Shown: in pieces, positions 43,545-52,637 of the stretch | How positions within the stretch are numbered: the stretch's first letter is position 1 | How the letters are laid out: each line of letters starts with the position of its first letter | NCBI GenBank assembly: GCA_017519305.1 | Contig: JAFWSN010000001.1 | Coordinates: forward strand, 365,652-429,651 | Reading direction: 5' to 3' | Length of the DNA stretch: 64,000 nucleotides | Origin: Candidatus Saccharimonadota bacterium | GTDB taxonomy: Bacteria > Patescibacteriota > Saccharimonadia > Saccharimonadales > Saccharimonadaceae | The notes under the pieces: model-generated | What the model was told of the DNA's origin: nothing | What the model saw: the letters and a program-made list of their open reading frames with translations, nothing else | The model's database searches: none | Program-made: the position numbers and the translations under genes

Positions 43545-45146
43545 CTAAACTGCTACTTCTAGCACCCTACCTTCAACCGACACCACACCATTCCACTCAT
43601 TCTCGAGCACCCGGATCAATATATCGACTTTCTCGCCTGGCGAAATCCTGAACCAACCATCCGGCGCGCTAAAAGCTACCATTTTCATTGTCTTATCGTC
43701 GGCGCCTCGCACCATTAAACAAAGATGATTCCCTTCGCTCCCCATGCGACGAACCTCCATCACTTCAACCTGTTTTAAGCAGAAAATAGGTTCCTGATTA
43801 CCTTCTCCAAACGGTTCAAGTAGTTTTAATTCTTCCAGAAACTCGCGCGAAAACTCACCAAGGTTCTCGACGTCAAGGTCCGCACCAGACTTCAAAAATC
43901 TCTGCTGATCCTTTAATTTCAGACCCTTATAATAATCATTAATTGCTTGCGTGAATTCTGGTAATTTATCCTTTTCGACTCTCACGCCGGCTGCACCAGC
44001 ATGGCCGCCACCAGAAACAATCGTATCAGAAACCGCGGATAATGCCTCAGCCAGGCTAAACTCGCCAAAGCTACGGCCAGAGCCTTTCAACATTCCATCC
44101 GCCACCTCAGATAAAACAAAGGTTGGTTTATGATATTCCTCCAGCAAACGACCTGCCACAATGCCCAAAATCCCTTCATGCCACTTGCCAACTTCTACAA
44201 TCACCGGCTCTTCTGTTACGCCACGCTTTTCGATTTCGGAAACCGCCGCCCGCTGTTCGTCACGACGTTTTCCATTTAAGACTTCTAGTTTCTGCGCCAG
44301 AGCCGCCGCCTCAACCCGACTTTTAGCTCGCACTAAGTTCAGAGCCAGTTCCGCCGACTCAATCCTACCGGCTGCATTCAGTCTTGGTCCAATCTGGAAG
44401 CCAATCGACTCGCTCGTAATCTTTTTTACCCCTGCATTTCTCATCAGTTCAAGCAATCCAGCTCGACGCGTCTTTTCTAGCACCTTCACACCAAAATAAC
44501 CAAGAATGCGATTCTCTCTAGCCAGAGGCATATCATCACAAATCGTACCAATCAGAACCAAATCGAGTAACCATTTTTCCTGTCCATCCGGAATCTTTCC
44601 CTTCTGCACCAATGCTCGCGCCACTTTAAAAGCTACTGCCACGCCAGCCAAATCACGAAATCCTTCGTAATCTTTGCGTTTTGGGTTAATTACTGCTACA
44701 GCTTTCGGCAGTTCATCTTCGCATTCATGATGATCCGTCACTACTACGTCGATATTTTTGGCTTTTAGCTCATCAATAATTTCAAAATTCCTCGAACCGC
44801 AGTCCACTGTCACTACTAGAGAAAACCCCTCTTTGACCGCCCTATTAACTACCTTTGGACTCATGCCATAACCATCAGCAAAACGGTCCGGCAGCATAAT
44901 TTCAACCCCTTTAGCTCCAGCAAGTTCCAAAGCATCCACCATCACCGTACTCGCTGTCACGCCGTCCACGTCGTAATCACCGTAAATCAAGATCTTCTCG
45001 CCCGTCTCAATTGCTTTAATAATGCGCGTAATGCCCTTATCCATATCTGGCAGCAAAAACGGATCAGCAAGGTCTTCGTATTTTGGGTGCAAAAAATCAT
45101 CTGTTATTCCGCGTTTTTCCATTAAGCGCTTAAATAACTTACTCAC
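43545..45146 (-). CDS. recJ: Single-strand DNA exonuclease RecJ
   Basis: A 533-residue 5'-3' exonuclease of the DHH family. Motifs: YGDYDVDGVTA, TVDCGSRN, VVTDHHE, DLAGVAVAFKVA, GPRLNAAGRIESA, GGGHAGAAGV (DHHA1), then an OB-fold C-terminus ending EGRVLEVAV. It works in recombination and mismatch repair. It is followed 11 bp upstream by a winged-helix gene on the same strand. Confidence 0.93.
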   Translation of the reverse strand: MSKLFKRLMEKRGITDDFLHPKYEDLADPFLLPDMDKGITRIIKAIETGEKILIYGDYDVDGVTASTVMVDALELAGAKGVEIMLPDRFADGYGMSPKVVNRAVKEGFSLVVTVDCGSRNFEIIDELKAKNIDVVVTDHHECEDELPKAVAVINPKRKDYEGFRDLAGVAVAFKVARALVQKGKIPDGQEKWLLDLVLIGTICDDMPLARENRILGYFGVKVLEKTRRAGLLELMRNAGVKKITSESIGFQIGPRLNAAGRIESAELALNLVRAKSRVEAAALAQKLEVLNGKRRDEQRAAVSEIEKRGVTEEPVIVEVGKWHEGILGIVAGRLLEEYHKPTFVLSEVADGMLKGSGRSFGEFSLAEALSAVSDTIVSGGGHAGAAGVRVEKDKLPEFTQAINDYYKGLKLKDQQRFLKSGADLDVENLGEFSREFLEELKLLEPFGEGNQEPIFCLKQVEVMEVRRMGSEGNHLCLMVRGADDKTMKMVAFSAPDGWFRISPGEKVDILIRVLENEWNGVVSVEGRVLEVAV

Positions 45147-45157
45147 TTTACCCCCTA

Positions 45158-45448
45158 TTAGCCAATCGTTTTGCTTGGTTTGTTGCCCCGCTGACTTTTA
45201 ATCACAATGCTCTGAAGCTCTTTAAGAATTGGGTACTGTTTGTTAGTTTGATAGATACGCGTGTTGCCTTTTTTGGTCATAATCAAAAACTTGGCCGCAG
45301 TCAATTTGGTCAACTCGCGCTGGATATTACCCGGATCTTCCTTGATTAGCTTAGCTAGTCCACGCACGTGCGTCTTGAAATCTGGGTACTTTGCGAAAAC
45401 AACGATAATCTTCCTCCTCACCCTGGAAGTCACCAACATATCTAACAT
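45158..45448 (-). CDS. Winged-helix DNA-binding protein
   Basis: A 96-residue ArsR-like winged helix (TSRVRRKIIVVFAKYP, VRGLAKLIKEDPGNIQRELTKLTAAKFLIMTKKGNTRIYQTN). No metal-binding cysteines. SD GAGAGG and a TATAAT lie upstream. It is transcribed away from the hairpin and priA promoter, so it is a candidate regulator of recJ, priA or both; that is inferred from position. Confidence 0.7.
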   Translation of the reverse strand: MLDMLVTSRVRRKIIVVFAKYPDFKTHVRGLAKLIKEDPGNIQRELTKLTAAKFLIMTKKGNTRIYQTNKQYPILKELQSIVIKSQRGNKPSKTIG

Positions 45449-45515
45449 GTAACCTCTCTTTTCTTAATTCATTATAGCATGAAGTTCTGTAAAAAATACA
45501 ACAATTTATGTTTTG

Positions 45516-45605
45516 TAAGGACCGCCAAATAGTCTTCTTTGGACCATAAAGACTTGGCCCGAGCGGCCCGGAGCGTGTCCAAAGAAGACTGTTTGGGGGT
45601 CCTTA
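45516..45605 (+). promoter_or_regulatory. Long covarying hairpin upstream of priA (copy B)
   Basis: A 29-bp stem pairs 45516-45544 with 45577-45605, with one G-G mismatch and one T.G pair. The 32-nt loop (45545-45576) equals that of the dnaE hairpin except for one A to C. Relative to the dnaE copy, three inner stem pairs and most outer pairs have changed on both sides so that pairing is kept. The arm ends 3 nt before TATAAT (45609-45614), as at dnaE. Confidence 0.85.
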
Positions 45606-45620
45606 TAGTATAATGTTAGT

Positions 45621-47552
45621 ATGTTTTACGAGGTCGTGCCGGAAAAACTCTTCAACAAAACCGCTGGTTTTTTGACCTATTCTTCTGACCTACCTCTTAC
45701 TCCGGGCCAACTTGTCGAAATTCCCCTCGGTAAATCAAAAACTGTAGGCATGGTTTATAAAAAAGTTGCTCAACCGAATTTCCCTACCAAATCAATTTCC
45801 AGCATTTTGTATTCAACGCCACTACCAAAACATCTTTTTAAATTAGTTTTTTGGCTAAACGAATATTATTTAGTACCACTGCCAACCGCGCTCAGTCTGA
45901 TCCTGCCAAAAGGCATCACTAAGCGTCGCCGCAACGCCAAAAACGTCGAAAAAACCGAACAGACCCCAAAACTACCGCTCATTGAGCTTAATACCTACCA
46001 GAAAAATGCCCTTAAAACGCTCCAAAACGGCCAAGAAGCCACCAAACTGCTTCATGGCGTAACCGGAAGCGGCAAAACTAATATCTACCTAGAAATGGCT
46101 AAAAATGCCCTAAAACAGCAAAAATCAACTATCCTTTTGGTGCCAGAAATCTCCTTAACCAGCCAACTTGTTCGGGTTTTTGAAGAAACATTCGGTCAAA
46201 AAGTCATCCTAATGCACTCCAAAAAAACAGAGGCCGAGCGCCATAAAATCTGGGAAGAGCTCCTAAATTCCACTAATCCATCCATTATTATTGGGCCACG
46301 TTCTGCCCTATTCGCCCCAGTTAATAACCTTGGCCTTATCGTAATCGACGAATGTCACGAATCCACCTATTTCCAAGAAAACACCCCTAAATATTCCGCG
46401 CTCAGGCTAGCCAGCTTCATCGCCACAACCCTAAAAATCGACTGCATCGACGGTTCCGCTACCCCATTAATACAAGATTATTACCTAGCCAAAACGCGTG
46501 GTTCCCTAGTAACACTCAAAGAGAAAGCCAAAACTTCTGCCGTCGCCCCTAATATCACGATCACTGACTTTAAAGATCGTGCCTCGTTCTCTAAGAATCG
46601 TTATTTCTCAAATCAACTCCTAGAATCTATCGCCCATAATCTTGAACACGGCAACCAAACTCTTATTTTCCATAACCGTCGCGGCTCCGCACCCCTAAGC
46701 GTCTGCGAAGATTGTGGCGAAGGCCTTCTCTGTCCTCACTGTTTCCTGCCCCTTACTCTGCATGCCGACTCCTATGAGCTCATCTGTCATACCTGTGGCT
46801 TTAAACAAAAAGTACCAAAATCCTGTCCAAAATGTGGTTCCATCAAAATCTTGCACAAGGGGTTTGGTACCAAACTGCTTGAGTCGGAGCTAAAGCGTCT
46901 CTTTAAAAACGCCAATATTATGCGTTTTGACGCCGACAATACCAAAGATTCTTCTCTGGATGTTATGTATGGCGCGGTACATAGCGGTGATGTCGACATC
47001 ATTATCGGTACGCAAACAGTCGCTAAGGGATTAGATCTACCAAAACTCGCCACGGTTGGCGTAGTTCAAGCTGATGCTGGACTCTTTTTACCAGATTACT
47101 CCGCCGAAGAACGCACCTTTGAGCTTATCACCCAGGTAGTAGGGCGCGTCGGTCGTGGCCACCTCGATACTGCCGAAGTTTTTATTCAGACCTTCCAACC
47201 AGAGGCGCCAGTTATTGATTTTGCCATCAAAAACGACTATGAATCGTTTGCGGACTACCTCTTAGAAAAACGCAAAAACACTTATTTCCCTCCTTTTTCT
47301 TATATTGCCAAAATCGAAATTACCCTTAAAACCGAGCGTATCGCCGTTAGTAAAATCCGCGCTATCTATCAAAAACTTGCCAAGAATCCTGCTCTTAAAG
47401 TATCTTCGCCAACTCCAGCCTTCCACGAACATAGTAACCGCGGCTACACCTGGCAAATTGTCGTTCGCTCATCTTCGCGCACCAAGCTGGTTGCCGCCAT
47501 CGCAGAATTTACCGATGCCCACGTTACCCTCGACCCACCATCTCTCTTATGA
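45621..47552 (+). CDS. priA: Primosomal helicase PriA
   Basis: A 643-residue replication-restart helicase. It has the N-terminal DNA-binding domain (YEVVPEKLFNKTAGFLTY), Walker A GVTGSGKT, DECH (VIDECHES), the Zn-binding cysteines CEDCGEGLLCPHC and CHTCGFKQK...CPKCGS, and motifs V/VI (TQTVAKGLDLP, QVVGRVGRG). It is leaderless: TATAAT, 6 nt, ATG. It is 13 bp from def, but def has its own -10. Confidence 0.95.
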   Translation: MFYEVVPEKLFNKTAGFLTYSSDLPLTPGQLVEIPLGKSKTVGMVYKKVAQPNFPTKSISSILYSTPLPKHLFKLVFWLNEYYLVPLPTALSLILPKGITKRRRNAKNVEKTEQTPKLPLIELNTYQKNALKTLQNGQEATKLLHGVTGSGKTNIYLEMAKNALKQQKSTILLVPEISLTSQLVRVFEETFGQKVILMHSKKTEAERHKIWEELLNSTNPSIIIGPRSALFAPVNNLGLIVIDECHESTYFQENTPKYSALRLASFIATTLKIDCIDGSATPLIQDYYLAKTRGSLVTLKEKAKTSAVAPNITITDFKDRASFSKNRYFSNQLLESIAHNLEHGNQTLIFHNRRGSAPLSVCEDCGEGLLCPHCFLPLTLHADSYELICHTCGFKQKVPKSCPKCGSIKILHKGFGTKLLESELKRLFKNANIMRFDADNTKDSSLDVMYGAVHSGDVDIIIGTQTVAKGLDLPKLATVGVVQADAGLFLPDYSAEERTFELITQVVGRVGRGHLDTAEVFIQTFQPEAPVIDFAIKNDYESFADYLLEKRKNTYFPPFSYIAKIEITLKTERIAVSKIRAIYQKLAKNPALKVSSPTPAFHEHSNRGYTWQIVVRSSSRTKLVAAIAEFTDAHVTLDPPSLL

Positions 47553-47565
47553 TATAATATAGAGT

Positions 47566-48138
47566 ATGAAAATCATCACTACGCCAGATCCACGTCTCCG
47601 TCAAAAATCGACTAAAGTCGGTGTTATTGATGATGAAATCATCGAAATTATTGAGAATATGCGCAAACTTTCCCTCGATTGGGAAAAAGAACATCCCTTT
47701 GAACTCTCCGCCGCTATGGCCGCCCCGCAAATGGGTGTCAACAAGCGCATTATCGTCGTCCGTGAAGACATGGAAGACAAAGAAAATAATCACTTCACTG
47801 CTCTCATTAACCCAGAGGTCATCAAGACTGAGGGCAAAATAAAGACTGACTACGAGGGCTGCTTATCTGTGCCAAAAATCTACGGCTTAGTTCCTCGCCC
47901 GACCAAGGTTAAAATCAAAGCCAAACTAGAAGACGGTAGCGAAGTGCGTATCAAAGCCGCCGACGATCTCGCTCGCGTACTCTTACACGAAATCGACCAT
48001 CTCGATGGTGTTCTCTTTATTGACCACATCAAAGACCAAAAAGACGCCTTCTTTGAAATGAACGACAAAGGCGACCTCGATCCAGTCGATTATGATAAAG
48101 AAATCAAAGATAATAAAGAGCTTTTTCCCGATGAATAA
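47566..48138 (+). CDS. def: Peptide deformylase
   Basis: Removes the formyl group from new proteins. The 190-residue metalloenzyme has motif 1 as SAAMAAPQMG (usually GLAAPQ), motif 2 EGCLS with metal Cys99, and motif 3 HEIDH (141-145). The acidic C-terminal extension (PDE) is extra. It is leaderless: TATAAT 47553-47558, 7 nt, ATG, within 26 bases shared with the rnhA start. It overlaps fmt by 8 bp, so formylation and deformylation are coupled. Confidence 0.93.
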   Translation: MKIITTPDPRLRQKSTKVGVIDDEIIEIIENMRKLSLDWEKEHPFELSAAMAAPQMGVNKRIIVVREDMEDKENNHFTALINPEVIKTEGKIKTDYEGCLSVPKIYGLVPRPTKVKIKAKLEDGSEVRIKAADDLARVLLHEIDHLDGVLFIDHIKDQKDAFFEMNDKGDLDPVDYDKEIKDNKELFPDE

Positions 48139-48907
48139 AGTCATTTTCTTTGGTAATGGCCCTCTTGCTGACGCCACCAAAAATGTCCTCGAAAAACACT
48201 GTGAAATTATTTTTCATGCCAGAAGCAAAGAAGACCTAGAGACCGCAAAAGAAATCAAAGCCAAAAATCCAGAAGCTCATGGCATCCTTGCCTCTTTTGG
48301 CGTCATGATTAAATCCGACGTTCTCGATGTTTTTGAACCAGAAGGTATCCTAAACATTCATCCTTCCCTTTTGCCAAAATACCGCGGGGCCTCCCCGATT
48401 GAATCCGCCATCTTAAATGGCGACAATAAATTCTCGGTCTCCGTCATGAAACTCGTCAAAGCAATGGATGCTGGCCCAATTTATTATCAAACTACCCTCG
48501 AAAATTTACCTCTTAATAAAGCCGTCATTTACGAAACTCTTGCCACTACTGGAACCGAGTGGCTCGTTAACAACCTGGAAAATCTCGGAACACCAACCGC
48601 GCAAAACGAAGAGGAGGCCACCTTCTGTGGCAAATTCGATCGCTCAATGGGCGAGCTTACTCCAGAATCAGACACCGCCGAAAAAACCTTCCGTAAAATC
48701 ATCGCTTACCAAGATTTCCCAAAGCCAAAATACACCTTCCACGGGATTAAATGCATCATCAAAAAAGCTCACCTCGCCGCAACAGGCGAAGAACCAGCCG
48801 TCGCTATTACCTGTGCCGACGGTCAAAAAATTGCCGTTGATGAACTGCAGCCAGAAGGCCGCAAAAACATGGACGCTAAAAGCTTCCTCAACGGCTACGC
48901 TAAATAA
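48131..48907 (+). CDS. fmt: Methionyl-tRNA formyltransferase, short
   Basis: Start placed at the ATG overlapping the def stop region; the longer frame begins inside def without support. At 258 residues it is shorter than the usual 310. The formyltransferase core is clear: VIFFGNGPLADAT, LASFGVMIKSDVLDVF, LNIHPSLLPKYRGASPIESAIL with the conserved His, and MKLVKAMDAGPIYY. The C-terminal OB domain is reduced. It uses 10-formyl-THF to formylate initiator tRNA. Confidence 0.88.
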   Translation: MNKVIFFGNGPLADATKNVLEKHCEIIFHARSKEDLETAKEIKAKNPEAHGILASFGVMIKSDVLDVFEPEGILNIHPSLLPKYRGASPIESAILNGDNKFSVSVMKLVKAMDAGPIYYQTTLENLPLNKAVIYETLATTGTEWLVNNLENLGTPTAQNEEEATFCGKFDRSMGELTPESDTAEKTFRKIIAYQDFPKPKYTFHGIKCIIKKAHLAATGEEPAVAITCADGQKIAVDELQPEGRKNMDAKSFLNGYAK

Positions 48908-49204
48908 TTACATATTCAAAATTCTATTGCTGTTTGCGCGAATCTCATCCTTGAGTTCACGAATTGTTGAGTCAACAATCTCACGGTAGTCCGGGCGGTT
49001 AATCTCTAGCCACTTAGCCGCTTCTTCGCGGTCTTCAATCATGTCGAACTCATTTAACTTCACTTCTGGCAAACCTTTTGCAATACGCTCACCAATGCGA
49101 ACTTCGAGTTCCTCTTGCACAAAAGCAAGAAAATCTTTTTTCTTTTGCTCTGGCATTGCGGCAAGTCCCACCTCAGCCAAAAATTCTTCGTTGATAATTC
49201 CCAT
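48908..49204 (-). CDS. Small acidic protein, DUF5663-like
   Basis: A 98-residue helical protein (INEEFLAEVGLAAMPEQKKKDFLAFVQEELEVRIGERI ... WLEINRPDYREIVDSTIRELKDEIRANSNRIL). This pattern resembles DUF5663 proteins common in CPR genomes. No catalytic motif. Tail-to-tail with fmt. Function unknown. Confidence 0.55.
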   Translation of the reverse strand: MGIINEEFLAEVGLAAMPEQKKKDFLAFVQEELEVRIGERIAKGLPEVKLNEFDMIEDREEAAKWLEINRPDYREIVDSTIRELKDEIRANSNRILNM

Positions 49205-49245
49205 ACCACGATTATAAGCTAAAGCTTTTTATTTTTCAATCAATA

Positions 49246-51018
49246 TTAAAGCGTTTTCTTCTTCATCTCACGTGTGAAGAATTTCAAACGATCATTGAGT
49301 TCGACAGTAATTTTGTGTTCAGTCTTAAGTGCGAGACCACCGGTTTCACCAGCGGCAAGCTCTTTAACATCCATCTTCTCTTTTTGAGTAGAAACAACCT
49401 CGACTTCACCAACATAAGTCTTATCGCGAATCACGCGAGCGAGCATACCAGGCTTGACTACACCAGTTAGCATTTCGCCACCAGCAATAATTGAAGTCTT
49501 TTCGGTCCTAAACACACCCTTGATCTTCATTTCGCCTTGGTCTTCTTCGACCACCTCGGCGTCGAGCAAGTTTTCCATCTCGTGCTTAGCGTCATCAAGG
49601 AGTTCATAAATCACTTTGTAGGTCTTAATAGAAACGCCGTCGCGCGCAGCCATCTTAGAAATATTGATTGGTACCGAAACGTTAAAGCCATAAACTACGG
49701 TATTTTCACCGGCTGCCATATAAACATCGTTCTCATTGATGTCACCGACACCAGTAGATACGATATTGAGAGTAATCTCACCCTTGGTATCAATAAGCTT
49801 CAAAGAATCAACTACGGAAGTTACTGAGCCAAGCACGTCGCCTTTAATAATGACGTTGAAAATCTTCGAGTTATCAGCCGTGTTCATCATGCGAAGAAGA
49901 TCAGTCGAAGTAACATTGGCTGAAGCGGACTCGTTAGCAATAGCCTGAGCATTGAGCAGCGCCATCTTGCGAGCAGTCTTCTCGTCAGCAACTTCAACGA
50001 AACGATCACCAAAGCTTGGCAAATCCTTAAAACCAGTAATCGTTACTGGAATCGATGGAGTAGCCTTACCCTTTGGCTTGCCGCGCCAATCTAGCATGGT
50101 GCGAATTTTACCATAGGTTGAACCAGCTACAATATATTCACCAACCTTTAATTCCCCTCCAGTTACAAGCAGATTTACCACTGAACCACGACCAGTCTCC
50201 ATATGGGATTCAATTACCAAACCTTCGGCTGGAATATCCACGTCAGCCTTGAGCTCTTCGATATCGGCCGTGAGCAAAATCATATCAAGTAATTGATCGA
50301 GGTTTGTGCCGAGCTTAGCGGAAATTGGCACCATTGTAATATCGCCACCCCATTCCTCTGGCTGCAAACCGTGTTGAGAAAGGTCGGCCATCGTACGTGG
50401 CACATCAGCACCTTCGCGGTCAATCTTGTTAATTGCCACAATAATCTTCGCGTTTGCACTCTGAGCAAACTTGATTGCCTCAATAGTCTGAGGCTTCACA
50501 CCATCATCAGCTGCTACCACAATCACCACGATATCAGTAAGCATTGCGCCGTGTTGGCGAATTGCTGCGAAAGCTTCGTGACCAGGAGTATCGAGGAAGG
50601 TAATCCAACGATCTTCATGCTTTAATTGGTAAGCCGAAATGTGCTGAGTGATACCACCAGCCTCACCTTCGGCAGTCTTTTTGCCAAGCAAAGTATCAAG
50701 AAGCGTAGTCTTACCATGGTCGACGTGGCCCATCACAGCCACCACCGGTGGACGAGCTACGGCTTTATCGGAAAGTTCATGCCTAATATCAGAAGTCTTA
50801 GTTGCGGTATTCTTGCGCTCAAGCACAACGTTCTCTACGCCGAGCTCATCAATAATAATTGATGCAGTTTCAAAATCAAGACGCTGATTGATCGTCGCTA
50901 CAATGCCATTCTTAAAAAGCTCGCCAATCAGAGATGTTACCGAAAGCCCAAGAGCCTTGGCAAGTTCATCTACCGTAATTGAGCCAGCAATTTGAATCAC
51001 TTTTTTCTGGTCGTCCAT
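49246..51018 (-). CDS. infB: Translation initiation factor IF-2
   Basis: A 590-residue GTPase that places initiator tRNA on the 30S subunit. It has a short IF2-N module (VIQIAGSITVDELAKALG), G1 GHVDHGKT near residue 95, the GGITQHI switch, DTPG and NKID, then domains II-IV ending ELNDRLKFFTREMKKK. It lacks the long N-terminal region of E. coli IF2, typical of reduced genomes. An AAAGGAAG SD precedes it. Confidence 0.95.
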   Translation of the reverse strand: MDDQKKVIQIAGSITVDELAKALGLSVTSLIGELFKNGIVATINQRLDFETASIIIDELGVENVVLERKNTATKTSDIRHELSDKAVARPPVVAVMGHVDHGKTTLLDTLLGKKTAEGEAGGITQHISAYQLKHEDRWITFLDTPGHEAFAAIRQHGAMLTDIVVIVVAADDGVKPQTIEAIKFAQSANAKIIVAINKIDREGADVPRTMADLSQHGLQPEEWGGDITMVPISAKLGTNLDQLLDMILLTADIEELKADVDIPAEGLVIESHMETGRGSVVNLLVTGGELKVGEYIVAGSTYGKIRTMLDWRGKPKGKATPSIPVTITGFKDLPSFGDRFVEVADEKTARKMALLNAQAIANESASANVTSTDLLRMMNTADNSKIFNVIIKGDVLGSVTSVVDSLKLIDTKGEITLNIVSTGVGDINENDVYMAAGENTVVYGFNVSVPINISKMAARDGVSIKTYKVIYELLDDAKHEMENLLDAEVVEEDQGEMKIKGVFRTEKTSIIAGGEMLTGVVKPGMLARVIRDKTYVGEVEVVSTQKEKMDVKELAAGETGGLALKTEHKITVELNDRLKFFTREMKKKTL

Positions 51019-51116
51019 GAGCTTCCTTTCCCGACTTTTTGACCGTATAAAATCACGGCCGGCGTCGCCTTTTACTAAAAACTTCTATCATTTTACCACA
51101 AAATCCAAAAATATGC

Positions 51117-51122
51117 TATAAT
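51117..51122 (+). promoter_or_regulatory. -10 box of tRNA-Asn
   Basis: TATAAT, 8 nt before the tRNA 5' end. No clear -35. Confidence 0.6.
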
Positions 51123-51130
51123 AGGGACAT

Positions 51131-51205
51131 TCCCCTGTAGCTCAATGGTGGAGCAAGAAGCTGTTAACTTCGAGGTTGCCAGTTCGAGTCTGGCCGGGGG
51201 AGCCA
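51131..51205 (+). tRNA. tRNA-Asn (anticodon GTT)
   Basis: Acceptor TCCCCTG/CGGGGGA, anticodon loop CTGTTAA giving GTT, T-loop TTCGAGT, CCA encoded. A terminator follows. Confidence 0.95.
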
Positions 51206-51208
51206 TAA

Positions 51209-51237
51209 AAAAAGACCGTCTGGTCTTTATTTTTTTG
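51209..51237 (+). terminator. Terminator of tRNA-Asn
   Basis: AAAGACC-gtct-GGTCTTT followed by a T-rich run. Confidence 0.85.
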
Positions 51238-51240
51238 TTT

Positions 51241-51270
51241 AAAAAAGGTTCCGCTCAACGCAGAACCTTT
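51241..51270 (-). terminator. Terminator of Cys-rich gene
   Basis: AAAGGTTC (51244-51251) pairs with GAACCTTT (51263-51270); the T-run is on the minus strand. Confidence 0.75.
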
Positions 51271-51301
51271 AGCTTTTGGGTGGGGTTAAATAAGTTCATT
51301 C

Positions 51302-51571
51302 TTATGATTCTTCTTTGTACGGGCACCAGTCCGGAATCTTTGCGGTTACAATTTCCCTGTTTTCTGGGCTGTCCCATTCTCCAATCATTTTGTCGCGAAT
51401 AATTCCGCCGTTGCACATTCTATACGATGTTTTATCCTTAACACTGCCACAGAAACCCCCGCAAAAGTAATGTTTGTTCGGTTCCCCAATACCGGGCTCT
51501 TCCTTCACGATATTATGCTCACTGTAACACGGACACTCAGGACACTTTTCTATTTCAATGGCTATTCTCAT
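51302..51571 (-). CDS. Small Cys-rich protein, PDWCP family
   Basis: Start at the ATG after GGGAGGTGG; the longer frame has no SD. The 89-residue product opens MRIAIEIEKCPECPCYSE and ends AKIPDWCPYKEES, with nine cysteines in CxxCPxC, FCGGFCG and WCP patterns. It is a paralogue of the 52107-52322 protein (same IEIEKC start and PxWCP end) and shares the end motif with 52327-52620. Probably binds metal; function unknown. Confidence 0.65.
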   Translation of the reverse strand: MRIAIEIEKCPECPCYSEHNIVKEEPGIGEPNKHYFCGGFCGSVKDKTSYRMCNGGIIRDKMIGEWDSPENREIVTAKIPDWCPYKEES

Positions 51572-51695
51572 TCTCAGCCACCTCCCACTAAAAAATACTC
51601 CCACCTTACCATAAAGTATACTGCAAAATACTACTCTTGTCAAACAGGGGTAAATATGATATACTATATAAAATCTTTTTAAGGGGGACAAGATT

Positions 51696-52040
51696 GTGGA
51701 TGATATTGGCAAAGGTGGCCTTTTGGCCGGATTCGTAATACTTTTGCTCGTTCTTTTAGTGTGTTGTCATAGTTGCTCAGGCTTCGATGCCTCATGGAAC
51801 GGCTCCGATACAGCCGAAAGCAACGAAAAAATCCAGACAGACTTTGAAAAAATAGATGGCTACGAAAACCTCTATTATGCAAAACAAACTAAAATAGTCT
51901 ACTGGGTTGGAGGATCATATACTGTTAACATCATCGGCGATGATTACACTACGAGCTATATGACTCCCTGGTACGCGCCAAACGGCAAGCCATACCTTTA
52001 TGACACAACAAAAAAAGAACTCGTACTTATTGAAGAATAG
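51696..52040 (+). CDS. Membrane-anchored DUF6440-like protein
   Basis: A GTG start preceded by AAGGGGG. The 114-residue product has one membrane helix (about 7-24) followed by VCCHSC, and a small soluble domain (FEKIDGYENLYYAKQTKIVYW, GGSYTVNIIGDDYTTSYMTPWYAPNGKPYLYD) resembling DUF6440. A terminator follows. It sits divergently among the Cys-rich genes. Function unknown; the classical SD suggests an acquired gene. Confidence 0.6.
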   Translation: MDDIGKGGLLAGFVILLLVLLVCCHSCSGFDASWNGSDTAESNEKIQTDFEKIDGYENLYYAKQTKIVYWVGGSYTVNIIGDDYTTSYMTPWYAPNGKPYLYDTTKKELVLIEE

Positions 52041-52062
52041 CTCCTTTTAGGGGCTATTTTAA
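52036..52062 (+). terminator. Terminator of DUF6440-like gene
   Basis: AATAGCTCC-tttta-GGGGCTATT followed by TTTAATTT. Confidence 0.7.
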
Positions 52063-52076
52063 TTTCTCCAAACGTT

Positions 52077-52104
52077 AAAAGACCCCGCCGAAGCAGGGTC
52101 TTTT
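52077..52104 (-). terminator. Terminator of Cys-rich operon
   Basis: AAAAGACCC pairs with GGGTCTTTT, ending the minus-strand operon. Confidence 0.75.
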
Positions 52105-52106
52105 AT

Positions 52107-52322
52107 CTAATCCTTAACGAGGTGCGGACACCATTCCGGCACTCCAACTACTCTCATGCGTCCTTCCATCACGGAACGATGCGGGAGCCCTTCGGCCACT
52201 TCTTCCTTCAATGGCCTCGTTGACCTACATACACCGGTCGTCCCCCAGTTACAACTTACGCAACGATACTCCGGACACTGGGTACATTTTTCGATCTCCA
52301 ACTCAATCCTAATTTTAACCAT
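52107..52322 (-). CDS. Small Cys-rich protein, PDWCP family
   Basis: A 71-residue product opening MVKIRIELEIEKCTQCPEYRCVSC and ending VGVPEWCPHLVKD. Seven cysteines, in CxxCPxxxC and CxxC spacing. It is the closest paralogue of the 51302-51571 protein. Start placed at the ATG after the GAGTGAG region; longer reading has no SD. Last gene of a minus-strand operon of three related genes. Function unknown. Confidence 0.6.
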   Translation of the reverse strand: MVKIRIELEIEKCTQCPEYRCVSCNWGTTGVCRSTRPLKEEVAEGLPHRSVMEGRMRVVGVPEWCPHLVKD

Positions 52323-52326
52323 GCTC

Positions 52327-52620
52327 TCACTCCTTCTGCTTACGAAACGGACACCAATCCGGAATATAATTTTCGAACTTCTTCTCCTCTGAAGGAGAAT
52401 CATATTCGAAAATCTTCTTTTTGTCGGTTTCTGCTCCAGGGTATGGGTGCTCTTCTTTTTTCAAAGAACAATATAGCCCCTCGGTGTGTTCAAACGGATC
52501 CGGCGTACAGATAGCATGCTCCTCTTTAAACGGACACGACAAACAACCGTCAACCATTTGAATGACAATCAGTCTTCCGTCCTCGTCAAAATACGCTCTT
52601 GTTTTCTTCTTTGCGGCCAC
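52327..52620 (-). CDS. Small Cys-rich protein, PDWCP family
   Basis: A GTG start preceded by AGAGGTGAT. The 97-residue product has MVDGCLSCPFKEEHAIC, a second CSLKKEEHPYPG segment, EYDSPSEEKKFENYIPDWCPFRKQKE at the end. The DSPxE...IPDWCP end matches the 51302-51571 protein, so these are one family. Function unknown; metal binding likely. Confidence 0.6.
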   Translation of the reverse strand: MAAKKKTRAYFDEDGRLIVIQMVDGCLSCPFKEEHAICTPDPFEHTEGLYCSLKKEEHPYPGAETDKKKIFEYDSPSEEKKFENYIPDWCPFRKQKE

Positions 52621-52637
52621 TAAAATCACCTCTTTCT

